DNA of 64,000 bases, from assembly GCF_000337555.1 (NCBI RefSeq), contig NZ_AOIO01000034.1:1-64000 (forward strand). Reading direction: 5' to 3'. Within the stretch, counting starts at the first letter, position 1; each line of letters starts with the position of its first letter. The DNA is from Natrialba asiatica DSM 12278. GTDB taxonomy: Archaea; Halobacteriota; Halobacteria; Halobacteriales; Natrialbaceae. This document shows, one piece after another, positions 34,100 through 42,537 of this stretch. A program made the translations under genes and the position numbers. The notes under the pieces are model-generated. The model made no database searches. It worked only from the letters and a program-made list of their open reading frames with translations, and was not told the origin of the DNA.

Positions 34100-35182
34100 T
34101 TAAAAGAGGTTCTCGAGCCGGTCGTCCGTGAACTGCTCGACGTGATCGGTCTCTTCGCACTCCTGTTCGCGCTTCGCCTCGCGTGCGCGCTCCATGAACT
34201 CCTGAATGCGGGCGGAGCGTTCGGCCCCGCCGAGGAGGACGAGCGCGCCGAGGCGGTCGCTTTCGAGCGGGAAGTCCCCGCCGCGAACCTGCATACTGCC
34301 GGTTTCGTCCTCGAGCCAGCGCCGCGACTTCTCGACGCCTTTCCGCGGGATCTTCTCGGGATCGCCGGCGATGACGAGCAGTGCGGAGTCGGCCGTCGTC
34401 GCGTCCGGGAGACTCGTCCCGGTCAACAGCGCCTGGCGCGAGACCGTCATCGCCGTCCGGACGTTCTCGGCGCTGTCGTCGCTCGCGATTTCGCTCGCGT
34501 ATCCGAGGGTCGCGATGCCGCCGCTACGGAGCGTGTTGATGACCTCGCTCGAGTCCACGACGCTTTCGCCGACGCCCTCGACGGCCTCGCCGGAGGCGAA
34601 CAGCAAGCCCACTCGTCGGGCGATATTCTCGTTGATCGTCTCGAAGGCATCCTCGACGCTTTCGCCCTGTTCGTGCCAGGCGTCGTTGTCGATCAGGAGC
34701 GTCGCGTCGGCTTCGCGCACGATGGTCTTCAGTGAGCGGCCGGCGTTGGCCTGATAGAGCGCGCCTTCGTTGCGCCCCGGTAGGACGCCGAGGGCGTACA
34801 CCGGGACGTCATAGACTTGCTGGAGGTGATGGACCAGGACGGGCGCTCCGCCGCTACCGGTTCCGCCGCCGAGCCCGGCGACGACGAAGATGCCCTCGGC
34901 GCTCGAGGTCACGCGGCCGTCCAAGGACCCGAGTACCTGCTGGATGTCCGACTGCATGATCTCGGTTCCGAGTTCGTTATCGCCGCCGACGCCGTGGCCG
35001 TTGACGCGGTCCGCACCGATCAGTTGCGTGTCGACGACCTGGAGGGACTGGAGGTCGGGTTTCGCGGAGTTGACTGCCAGTGCACCACGGACGGCACCAA
35101 AGCCCATGTCCGCATCGAATCGAGCGAGCCGTTCCGTGACCTTCCCACCGGCCTGACCGACTCCGATCAGGGCAACTTTCAT
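34100..35182 (-). CDS. cetZ: CetZ-family tubulin-like GTPase
   Basis: The 360-aa archaeal tubulin-superfamily protein opens MKVALIGVGQAGGKVTERL (nucleotide-contacting loop). It carries ALAVNSAKPDLQSL, GHGVGGDNELGTEIM, the tubulin signature GLGGGTGSGGAPV, VYALGVLPGRNEG and NAGRSLKTIVREAD. The C-terminus ends in DRLENLF, like the conserved CetZ tail. CetZ proteins polymerise with GTP and control cell shape and motility in haloarchaea rather than division itself. This copy is more divergent than the one at 47.6 kb. The ATG at 35182 gives the standard start; an in-frame ATG at 35203 would add seven residues. Confidence 0.93.
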   Translation of the reverse strand: MKVALIGVGQAGGKVTERLARFDADMGFGAVRGALAVNSAKPDLQSLQVVDTQLIGADRVNGHGVGGDNELGTEIMQSDIQQVLGSLDGRVTSSAEGIFVVAGLGGGTGSGGAPVLVHHLQQVYDVPVYALGVLPGRNEGALYQANAGRSLKTIVREADATLLIDNDAWHEQGESVEDAFETINENIARRVGLLFASGEAVEGVGESVVDSSEVINTLRSGGIATLGYASEIASDDSAENVRTAMTVSRQALLTGTSLPDATTADSALLVIAGDPEKIPRKGVEKSRRWLEDETGSMQVRGGDFPLESDRLGALVLLGGAERSARIQEFMERAREAKREQECEETDHVEQFTDDRLENLF

Positions 35183-35341
35183 ACAGATATCGTATAAGTG
35201 CACCGTGTTGAACGTTCCGGTGTACGTACCCGTTTCCGGGCCCAGTGCCGTCCAACGTCGCCGTTCGTGACGATCATCGCACGATCACCGAAAAACGCCC
35301 GAATGGCAATCCACTTGTGCCAGCCCGCAGTCACACCCGGT

Positions 35342-35767
35342 ATGTTCCACGAACAGCGGATGACGGTCCCCGACACGCCCGCCGATCTGCGCGCCGAGTA
35401 CGCCGCCGATCTCGCCTCGATCGTCGACCGACACGGCGCGGACGAACTCGCCGACGGGACGGCTCTCGACCGCGAGACGATCGCGAACCTCGATCGCGAG
35501 ACGGTCGGTACCCTCTCACTCGAGGACGCCGCCGAGATCCAGGCCCGCGCCGAATCCGCCCCCGACGCCGACACCGTCGTCACGATGGCCTGCGAACACC
35601 TGTTGCTCGGCATGTCCACCGCCGTCCTCGACGTGGACGCCGTCGAGAGCGAACTCGAACTCGAGTTAGATGCAAAGGAGATCCAACAGAAACTCGAACG
35701 GCGCGCGCCGATGTCGTTCGAGGAGTACGTTCACCTTCAGTTCGTGATCGTGGACGCTGCCCCCTGA
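35342..35767 (+). CDS. DUF5791 family protein
   Basis: The 141-aa acidic helical protein begins MFHEQRMTVPDTPADLRAEY and continues ADLASIVDRHGADELADGTA, LEDAAEIQARAESAPDADTV, ACEHLLLGMSTAVLDVDAV and KEIQQKLERRAPMSFEEYVH. I recognise the haloarchaeal DUF5791 pattern; function unknown. No signal or TM segment. The ATG at 35342 starts the conserved region, and an upstream in-frame start would add 48 atypical residues. It is divergent from cetZ, with 159 bases between starts. Confidence 0.8.
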   Translation: MFHEQRMTVPDTPADLRAEYAADLASIVDRHGADELADGTALDRETIANLDRETVGTLSLEDAAEIQARAESAPDADTVVTMACEHLLLGMSTAVLDVDAVESELELELDAKEIQQKLERRAPMSFEEYVHLQFVIVDAAP

Positions 35768-35967
35768 TACGGGCCGCCGTCAGGCAGTGCCGGCACAGCC
35801 GCGACCGTGCTGCGGCGTCTTGTGGGTGTGCCGGAAACCCGGTACAGCAGACCGTCTGAGTCCGGCTCCCGCGGTGACTCGCATCGAGTGCAGTCACGAG
35901 CGCGATCACACTCACAGACGCAGCCCCAGTCACAGTCATTATACCTCCGCACCCGCGAGTTCATCGT

Positions 35968-36861
35968 ATGACCGCAATGCGTGTTGCACTGCTCGGCTGT
36001 GGCTACGTCGGTCTCGAACTCGGCCGACAACTCGCGGCCAGCGGCCACGACGTGATCGGCGTGCGACGCTCCGATGCGGGAATCGACGCCATCGAGGCCG
36101 CCGGCTTCGAGGCCGTCCAGGCGGACGTGACCGACCGCGCTGAACTCGAGGCGGTTCCGGACGTCGATGCGATCGTCTTCGCGGCGAGCAGCGGCGGCCG
36201 GGGAGTCGACGCGGCGCGCGAAATCTACGTCGACGGGCTTCGGACGGCGATCGAAGCCTTCGGGGAGCGCGAGACGCCGCCGGACCGACTCGTCTACACC
36301 TCCTCGACGGGCGTTCACGGCGATCACGGCGGGGACTGGGTCGGCTCGGACACGCCGATCGAGCCGACGACGCCCAAGACCGAGGTGCTTGCCGAGGCAG
36401 AGCAGCTTGCACTCGAGTATCCCGGCGAGTTCGGTATCGACGGGACGGTCGTTCGCTATGCGGGTCTGTACGGACCCGACCGGTACCGTCTCGAGCGGTA
36501 TCTCGAGGGGCCGGTTACGGCGGGGTACCTGAATATGGTTCATCGGGACGATGCCGCTGGTGCGGTTCGCGTTCTCCTCGACGCGAATCTCGCCCGCGGC
36601 GAGGTCGTCCAGGTCGTCGACGATGAACCCGTCGACAAGTGGACGTTCGCCGACTGGCTGGCCGATGCGTGCGATCGGGAGCACCCGCCGAAACGGACGA
36701 AAGCGGAGCGACTCGAAGCGGGCGACCTCTCGGAACCGGCTCGTCGTCGGATTCTGACGAGCAAGCGCTGCGGAAACGACCGGCTCCGAGAGCTGGGGTA
36801 CGAGTTCAGCTATCCGACGTTCCGAGAGGGGTATCGGGAGGCGGTCGAGGCAATTCGCTAG
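35968..36861 (+). CDS. SDR-superfamily NAD(P)-dependent epimerase/reductase-like protein
   Basis: The 297-aa extended short-chain dehydrogenase has a Rossmann start RVALLGCGYVGLELGRQLA (GxGxxG), RLVYTSSTGVHGDHGGDWVG in the catalytic strand, and YGPDRYRLERYLEGP near the substrate pocket. It resembles the YeeZ/NAD-dependent epimerase group. The usual YxxxK pair is not obvious at its standard place, so catalysis may differ or be absent. The ATG at 35968 is supported by a TATA-like CATTATACC about 26 bases upstream. Substrate unknown. Confidence 0.82.
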   Translation: MTAMRVALLGCGYVGLELGRQLAASGHDVIGVRRSDAGIDAIEAAGFEAVQADVTDRAELEAVPDVDAIVFAASSGGRGVDAAREIYVDGLRTAIEAFGERETPPDRLVYTSSTGVHGDHGGDWVGSDTPIEPTTPKTEVLAEAEQLALEYPGEFGIDGTVVRYAGLYGPDRYRLERYLEGPVTAGYLNMVHRDDAAGAVRVLLDANLARGEVVQVVDDEPVDKWTFADWLADACDREHPPKRTKAERLEAGDLSEPARRRILTSKRCGNDRLRELGYEFSYPTFREGYREAVEAIR

Positions 36862-37014
36862 GCAACGTGCTGGCGAGGCCGATCAACCGGCGTGAGACGG
36901 CGGGTCGAGTGTTGGAGCCGTTGACCGGTCGATTGCGATCCCTGCGGCTGTACGCGAGCCGAGAACCGTCACGAATGGGGGAAATTTCTTGGTTGTTGAA
37001 TTTGAGTGTCCGGT

Positions 37015-38208
37015 ATGGTCTACCAGGACGCCTCGACAGACGTGGCGTTCGTCGAGGCGGAGCCGCTGGTCGCGGCCGTCGAGCGCGCCATCGACTCGGT
37101 ACAGGCGCTCGACCCGCTCGTGCTCTCGCTCGTCGTTCTCGCAGCCGTCGGACTCGTCCTCGGTGGCTGGTGGTTCGTCCGCTGGGTTCGCCGTCCACCG
37201 GGCGTTCGATTCCAGTCCGTCCTCGCGGATTACGACGACGTAACCGTCCTGATGCACCCGAACCCCGACCCGGACGCGATGGCGTGTGCGATGGCCGTCG
37301 ATGCCATCGCCGACGCGGTCGACACGGACACGACGTTACAGTTCCCCGGGGAGATCCGCCATCAGGAAAACCGCGCGTTCCGAACCGTTCTCGGCCTCGA
37401 TCTCGATCAGATCGCCTCGAGTTCAGCGCTCGCGAGTGAGGCGGTCGTCCTCGTCGATCACAACACGGCGCGTGGCTTTACCGGGGCACAAACGGTCGAA
37501 CCGGTCGCCGTCGTCGATCACCACCCCGGCAACGGGACCGGGACGAATTTTACCGACGTTCGAACGGACTACGGTGCCGCTGCGACCCTGCTGGTCGAGT
37601 ATCTCGACGATCTCGGCGCTGGCGCGGACGACGATACCGACACCGGCCCCAATTTCTCGGCCGAACTCGCGACCGGCCTCCTCTACGGCATCCAGTCCGA
37701 TACGGACCACCTGACGAACGGCTGTTCGCGGGCCGAGTTCGAGGCCTGTGGCACCCTGTTCGGCGAACTCGACGAGGATCTGCTCGAACGGATCGCGAAC
37801 CCGCAGGTGAGCGACGACGTGTTACAGATCAAGGCGACGGCGATCACCGAAAAGCGCGTCGAGGGTTCGTTTGCGATCTGCGATGTCGGAGCGGTCTCGA
37901 ACACCGACGCGATCCCGCAGGCGGCGGACGAACTCATGCAACTCGAGGGGGTTACTGCTGTCGTCGTCTACGGCGAGAACGACGGGACGATCCACCTCTC
38001 CGGGCGCTCGCGAGATGACCGCGTTCACATGGGTGAGACGTTGCGACACGCGGTCAGCGACATTCCGATGGCGAACGCGGGCGGCCACGCGCGGATGGGC
38101 GGTGGCCAGCTTTCGGTCGAGCACATGCACGGACTCGGCCCCGCTGGCGGCATCGACAAAACCGAATTCGAGGAAGAACTCTTCTCGGCGCTATCCGGCG
38201 AGCGATAG
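37015..38208 (+). CDS. membrane-anchored DHH-family phosphoesterase
   Basis: The 397-aa protein has one N-terminal TM helix (about 35-56: LVLSLVVLAAVGLVLGGWWF) followed by DHH and DHHA1 domains. Metal-site motifs are HPNPDPDAMACAMA (residues 81-94), VVLVDHN (about 144-150) and AVVDHHPGNG (D168-H169-H170). The substrate-domain motif is GGHARMGGGQLS. Soluble relatives are RecJ, nanoRNases and c-di-AMP phosphodiesterases. A membrane-anchored form recalls GdpP-like c-di-AMP hydrolases, and haloarchaea do make c-di-AMP, so that substrate is a reasonable hypothesis, not shown here. The ATG at 37015 is chosen over GTG 37006 because of the A/T-rich box about 29 bases upstream. Confidence 0.87.
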   Translation: MVYQDASTDVAFVEAEPLVAAVERAIDSVQALDPLVLSLVVLAAVGLVLGGWWFVRWVRRPPGVRFQSVLADYDDVTVLMHPNPDPDAMACAMAVDAIADAVDTDTTLQFPGEIRHQENRAFRTVLGLDLDQIASSSALASEAVVLVDHNTARGFTGAQTVEPVAVVDHHPGNGTGTNFTDVRTDYGAAATLLVEYLDDLGAGADDDTDTGPNFSAELATGLLYGIQSDTDHLTNGCSRAEFEACGTLFGELDEDLLERIANPQVSDDVLQIKATAITEKRVEGSFAICDVGAVSNTDAIPQAADELMQLEGVTAVVVYGENDGTIHLSGRSRDDRVHMGETLRHAVSDIPMANAGGHARMGGGQLSVEHMHGLGPAGGIDKTEFEEELFSALSGER

Positions 38209-38235
38209 TTCGCCCTCGCAGGCACAGACAGCCGA

Positions 38236-39300
38236 TCATCGTCTTCCGTGGTCCGCGAGAGCCGCGCGGAGCGCCCCCGGCGTCGCCGTTTCTGCAGTCG
38301 CCACGAAGTGTGCAGCGCAGGCGTTGGCGAGTGCAAGCGCGAGTTCGGTCGACCAGCCGCGCGCCAGCGCACAGGCCAGTGCGCCGGAGAAGCGGTCGCC
38401 TGCGCCGGTCGTCCGTTTCGTCGTCGCCGTCTCGAGCATGTCGACGGAGACGACGCCGTCCGGCGTCGCCGCACGGGCTGCCTCGGGGCCGTGGATGACG
38501 ACGCTGTGAACGCCGAGTGCAGTTCGCGCTGCGGCGAGTCGATCGAGGTGTGACCGGTCGCCGTCGACGTCGAGAACCGCAGCGACGCGGTCGAACTCCG
38601 TCGGGTTGACGCTGCAAACGACATCGAGCGGGCCGACCGCGTCCGTCTCCGCGAGCGTTCGAAAGAACGCTTCCACGGCCGTCTCGTCGGGGACGCCGAT
38701 CGCGCCGGGATCGACGATTATCGGGAAGGAATTGGTTTCGGGCGGATCCGACGCGAGTCGGTCGAAGACGTCGGTGAGGCCGCGGACGGAAACCCAGTTG
38801 ACACAACAGAACGCGTCCGCGCGAATCAGGTCGGGCCAGTCGACGACGGCGTCGAGAGCGGCTATCGTCCAGTCAGCCGTCGGTCCCGGCTCCGGAAGCA
38901 GCACGTCGCCGTCGCCGAACTCGAGGACGTTGATCGTCGCCGGCGTTCCCATCGAGTACGTTTCGAATCCGAACTCGTCGAAGACGGGATGATCGAGGTG
39001 GCCGACGAGCGTCGCCCGCTCGCCGAGTTCGTGGATTTGCATCGCTGCGTTGGTCGCCTGACCGCCGGGTTGGGTATCGGTTGGAGTGAGCGGGAACGTC
39101 GCCTCGCCGTCGGTGAGCCGCCGACCGAACGCGGCGGGCGTGTCGAGCCGTCTTCCCTGCGGGTCCTCGACGCTGTAGAAGTAGTCGACGCTGCCATCGG
39201 GGAGCGAAACGACGCGGACGCCACTCTCGTCGCTCTCTCCACCGGCGTCCTCGCTGTCGAAGGCGACCGAGAGTCGCTCGGAGAGCGCATCGTAGCTCAC
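38236..39300 (-). CDS. PfkB-family carbohydrate/nucleoside kinase
   Basis: The 354-aa ribokinase-like kinase has the N-terminal PfkB region around LTPTDTQPGGQATNAAMQIHELG and the C-terminal signature KRTTGAGDRFSGALACALA, with catalytic Asp in GAGD. It would phosphorylate a sugar or nucleoside with ATP; the identity is not readable. The start is GTG at 39300, with a minus-strand TATA-like GCTTTTAGGG about 36 bases upstream. The gene is convergent with the DHH gene, 27 bases apart. Confidence 0.87.
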   Translation of the reverse strand: MSYDALSERLSVAFDSEDAGGESDESGVRVVSLPDGSVDYFYSVEDPQGRRLDTPAAFGRRLTDGEATFPLTPTDTQPGGQATNAAMQIHELGERATLVGHLDHPVFDEFGFETYSMGTPATINVLEFGDGDVLLPEPGPTADWTIAALDAVVDWPDLIRADAFCCVNWVSVRGLTDVFDRLASDPPETNSFPIIVDPGAIGVPDETAVEAFFRTLAETDAVGPLDVVCSVNPTEFDRVAAVLDVDGDRSHLDRLAAARTALGVHSVVIHGPEAARAATPDGVVSVDMLETATTKRTTGAGDRFSGALACALARGWSTELALALANACAAHFVATAETATPGALRAALADHGRR

Positions 39301-39536
39301 GCTACATCCATACCACCGTTGACGACGAACGACCCTAAAAGCAGTTTCCCGGCAGTCGCTCGCGCGCGATCACCGCTGGCGACGGCGAACGGAACCCGCT
39401 GGAAGTCGAGGGAGTCGAGATCGAAATCGGACTCCACAGCGACATCGAACCGGAACCGGGACCGGGACCGGAATCAAAGCCGACTCCAACGAGACTGGAC
39501 CGAGCATCCCGAACCGCGGTCGAACCGACCCGGTCG

Positions 39537-39707
39537 CTACCGAATTTCCTTCCACTCCACGTCACAATCTGGACAGATTCGAACCGTCTTGATCTGATTC
39601 GGATCGTTCTCGGTCTTCAACGGTTTCTCGCAATCGGCACAGACGAGCCGATCGTACGTGTCTTTGTCGAGTTCGCCCTCGCGCAGCGCCTTCCGGACAG
39701 ATTTCAT
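39537..39707 (-). CDS. HVO_0758 family zinc-finger microprotein
   Basis: The 56-aa protein (start MKSVRKALREGELDKDTYDR) has two CxxC knuckles, CADC at residues 23-26 and CPDC at 45-48, and ends DVEWKEIR. It matches the haloarchaeal HVO_0758-type zinc-finger microproteins, which probably bind one zinc. Its partners are unknown. The ATG at 39707 is the only start giving the known family length; a longer in-frame reading of 281 residues runs through antisense of the glycosyltransferase gene and is spurious. Confidence 0.85.
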   Translation of the reverse strand: MKSVRKALREGELDKDTYDRLVCADCEKPLKTENDPNQIKTVRICPDCDVEWKEIR

Positions 39708-39879
39708 GTTCACTACGTAGGAAGGTCTAGAAGAAAAAGACCAGGGCTTCGCGGGGCCGTATCGAACGCCGTGAGTGGGGCATTGGCCCGGATTTCTGTA
39801 GGCGCAGAAACATGACTCCTGGGAACAGGCCCCAGCGAGAGTCGTGGGCGTTTTATCGATTCGGCCGAACACCCTACCG

Positions 39880-41133
39880 ATGGAGTACGTCCAGGAGCGA
39901 ATCGCGACGCTCCACGATTTCCGCACCCAACCCACCCGCCGGCCCCAGCGCGCCCGCGGGGGACAGCGTGCGGAGACAGCGCGCGAGTCCGCGGAGCCCG
40001 CTCCCGCCGGTGAGCGCGAGTACGAGCGCGAACACGATCGGCAACTCGAGTTCGACGACCACCTGCGCGAGACCGCCATCGTCGTTCCCATGGCCGGGCG
40101 CGAACACGACAGCCCCGCCGCCGGCCGCGTTCTGGCCGAACTCGAGCGTCTCGACCCCACGCCCGCCGCCGTCTTCGTGCCCGTCCGTGCCGACCCCGAT
40201 CGGATCGAGCCGTTTCGCGAGTGGCTCGCCTCGTTTTCGCTGCCGATTCGGGTTCTCTGGTGTAACGCACCCGCCGTCGAAGCCTCGCTCGCCGACGCCG
40301 GCCTCCCGAACGGCGAGGGAACGGGCAAGGGCCGCGACGTGTGGCTCGCGCTCGGACCCGCAGCCGAAGCCGCGGAGTTCATCGTCGTCCACGACGCCGA
40401 TGCTCGGAGCTACGAGGCGGATCACGTCCGCCGACTGGTCGCGCCGCTGGCGATGGACCAGGAGTTCGAGTTCACCAAGGGCTACTACGCGCGCATCGAG
40501 CAGAATCGCCTCTACGGGCGACTGTTTCGACTGTTTTATCGCCCGTTGCTTCGCGCAGTGGGCGACGATCACGACGCGGCTCTCCTGGCGTACCTCGACT
40601 CGTTCCGGTACGCGCTAGCCGGCGAGTTCGCCATGACCGATTCCCTCGCGCGTCGTATCCGTGCGCCGCGGGCGTGGGGACTCGAAGTCGGTATTCTCGG
40701 TGACGCGTTCGAACACGCCGGCTTCGAGGGGAGCGCACAGGTCGACCTCGGGCGACACGTCCACGATCACCGCGCAGTCGCGGGCGATACCGGACTCGAA
40801 GGGATGAGCCGCGAGGTCGCGGCGACGCTCTGTCGCGTCCTCGAGGAGGGTGGCGTCGAACTGAACTACGAGACGCTTCCCGAGCGCTACCTGGCTGCCG
40901 GCCGGCAACTGATCGACCAGTACCGCGCCGACGCCGCGTTCAATGGACTCGCGTACGATCCGGCGGCCGAACGGGACCAACTCGAGCGCTACGCCGACTC
41001 GATCGAACTGCCCGGTCTCGACCGGCGACTGCCGGAGTGGACGGACGCACCGGTCGAACCGGCATCCGTTCTCGCCGCGTCCCGGCCCTGGCTCGACGGC
41101 GCGACGCGACTCGAACCGAACGCGGACGATTAA
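39880..41133 (+). CDS. GT-A fold glycosyltransferase (glucosyl/mannosyl-phosphoglycerate synthase-like)
   Basis: The 417-aa soluble protein has nucleotide-sugar transferase features: ETAIVVPMAGREHDSPAAGR (first beta strand), EGTGKGRDVWLAL (like the GKGxxxW block of glucosyl-3-phosphoglycerate synthases), FIVVHDADARSYEADHVRRL with a DxD-like metal site, FEFTKGYYARIEQNRLYGRL and APRAWGLEVGILGDAF. Relatives make compatible solutes or glycolipid heads; the acceptor here is not known. The ATG at 39880 is supported by GTTTTATCG about 27 bases upstream. It is divergent from the zinc microprotein gene. Confidence 0.82.
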   Translation: MEYVQERIATLHDFRTQPTRRPQRARGGQRAETARESAEPAPAGEREYEREHDRQLEFDDHLRETAIVVPMAGREHDSPAAGRVLAELERLDPTPAAVFVPVRADPDRIEPFREWLASFSLPIRVLWCNAPAVEASLADAGLPNGEGTGKGRDVWLALGPAAEAAEFIVVHDADARSYEADHVRRLVAPLAMDQEFEFTKGYYARIEQNRLYGRLFRLFYRPLLRAVGDDHDAALLAYLDSFRYALAGEFAMTDSLARRIRAPRAWGLEVGILGDAFEHAGFEGSAQVDLGRHVHDHRAVAGDTGLEGMSREVAATLCRVLEEGGVELNYETLPERYLAAGRQLIDQYRADAAFNGLAYDPAAERDQLERYADSIELPGLDRRLPEWTDAPVEPASVLAASRPWLDGATRLEPNADD

Positions 41134-41221
41134 CACGATCGATTACTATCGACTCAGGCGCCGCGCTGTGGCCGACTGACGGCTATCAATCTTTATCAGC
41201 GAACCACCCGTTACACCGCGT

Positions 41222-41713
41222 ATGGATGCGACCGCCGACGAACTGGCCGGCGTCGTCGACCTCTTCGGCGGGTTGACGAGGACAGAACTCGACCGCGCCC
41301 TCTCGGAGGCCGCCTTCCGTGCGGACGGCCAGTCCGTCAACGAGACGGCACTCGAGGAGACGATCGACGGCGCGCTCGCGTCGTTCGCACTCGTTCGCTC
41401 CCCGCCGACCGCCGTCACCGCTCCGTCGGAACCGACGGCACCCCTTCTGGTCGCCGGTCCGACGGCGTTTCCGACCGTTCCGGACCACGCCGAGGACGTT
41501 CCCCACATCCTCGACGTCGAGCGACGAGAACTCGACCGAACTGCACTCGGCGAGAGCGCCCGCGAACGGTTCTCCGATGCAGTCGAGGAGGCCACCGAAT
41601 CGTCCGACGAGGAACGACTGTCACGCCTGCTCGACGTGAGCTACGATCTCGAAGCCTGGGCACCGCTCGATTTAGCGCCCGCGCGCCGGACCATCTCGGA
41701 GGCGCTCGAGTGA
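41222..41713 (+). CDS. DUF7109 family protein
   Basis: The 163-aa acidic soluble protein opens MDATADELAGVVDLFGGLTR and continues ELDRALSEAAFRADGQSV and GPTAFPTVPDHAEDVPHILD. I recognise the haloarchaeal DUF7109 pattern; function unknown. A TATA-like CTTTATCAG lies 27 bases before the ATG. The Nudix gene starts 1 base after its stop, so the two are one operon, and the family may be connected with that hydrolase. Confidence 0.78.
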   Translation: MDATADELAGVVDLFGGLTRTELDRALSEAAFRADGQSVNETALEETIDGALASFALVRSPPTAVTAPSEPTAPLLVAGPTAFPTVPDHAEDVPHILDVERRELDRTALGESARERFSDAVEEATESSDEERLSRLLDVSYDLEAWAPLDLAPARRTISEALE

Positions 41714-41714
41714 G

Positions 41715-42290
41715 ATGAGTCGGCGGCTCACTCTCGATCCGATTGCCGCTCACGAACCCGTCGGGATCGACGACCAGCAGTTCGACGCCGCGGTACTCGC
41801 GCCGATTATCGATCGCAACGGCGAGGACCACCTCCTGTTCACCCGCCGCGCCGACCACCTCGGCGACCACCCCGGGCAGATGAGCTTTCCCGGCGGCGGG
41901 GCCGAGTCGATCGACGACTCCATCCTCGATACCGCACTCCGCGAAGCCAACGAAGAGATCGGCCTCGACCCGACCGAAGCCGAACTCGTCGGCCAACTCG
42001 ACGACATCCGCACGGTCAGCGAGTACGCGGTCACGCCGTTCGTCGCCCGCGTTCCGGACCGGGAGTACGAACGCGACGATAACGAAGTCGCCGAAATCGT
42101 GCTCCTGTCGCTGTCCGACCTGCTCGACCCGGAGAACTACGAGTTCGATCGGCGCGATCACCCCTACTACGGCGATATCGTGGTCCACTACTTCCACGTC
42201 GATGGCTACACCGTCTGGGGAGCCACGGGCCGGATTCTCGTCCAGCTACTCGAGTTGGCGACGCCATTCGAGGCACCAGCGGACGCCTGA
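41715..42290 (+). CDS. CoA pyrophosphatase-type Nudix hydrolase
   Basis: The 191-aa Nudix protein has LLFTRRADHLGDHPGQMSFP, the signature found before the Nudix box in CoA-diphosphatases (NuCoA motif), and then the Nudix box GGAESIDDSILDTALREANE-EIGL. It is expected to cut CoA or acyl-CoA into phosphopantetheine and 3',5'-ADP. The box reads G-x5-D where E is usual; REANEEIGL, which binds the metal, is intact. The ATG lies 1 base after the DUF7109 stop (TGAGATG), implying translational coupling. Confidence 0.9.
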   Translation: MSRRLTLDPIAAHEPVGIDDQQFDAAVLAPIIDRNGEDHLLFTRRADHLGDHPGQMSFPGGGAESIDDSILDTALREANEEIGLDPTEAELVGQLDDIRTVSEYAVTPFVARVPDREYERDDNEVAEIVLLSLSDLLDPENYEFDRRDHPYYGDIVVHYFHVDGYTVWGATGRILVQLLELATPFEAPADA

Positions 42291-42537
42291 GCGGCCCACC
42301 GGGTCTCGAAAGATCCGCATCGAGCGTCAGGTTTTTGCACGCGCCGGACCCAGGAGTCCTATGGTCGCACAGACGATGGGTCGAGTTCCGCACGGGCGAT
42401 AACGACACCGCTTCCACAGGCAGTCGTCATCGCCGCCGTCACCCGACCCGATTTCGATCCGGTCGCGTTCAGTTGTACTGTTCTTGCCGTTTCCGAGACG
42501 AAGTACCCACTATCAGCTACATGCGAGGTGTCCGTCG
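42291..42537 (+). other. 247-base leader/intergenic region with a tiny ORF
   Basis: A TATA-like GTTTTTGC (about 42330-42337) lies 28 bases before an ATG at 42361 that opens a frame of only 13 codons (MVAQTMGRVPHGR, stop at 42400-42402). The next real gene starts at 42538 behind a Shine-Dalgarno-like GAGGTG (42525-42530) and no obvious promoter of its own, so the mRNA may begin at 42361 and carry a leader ORF. Nothing else is recognised. Confidence 0.35.

Noticed and set aside
39708-40382. N-terminal extension of the zinc microprotein to 281 residues
   Set aside because: The extension is antisense to the glycosyltransferase and unlike the 56-residue family; the ATG at 39707 fits.
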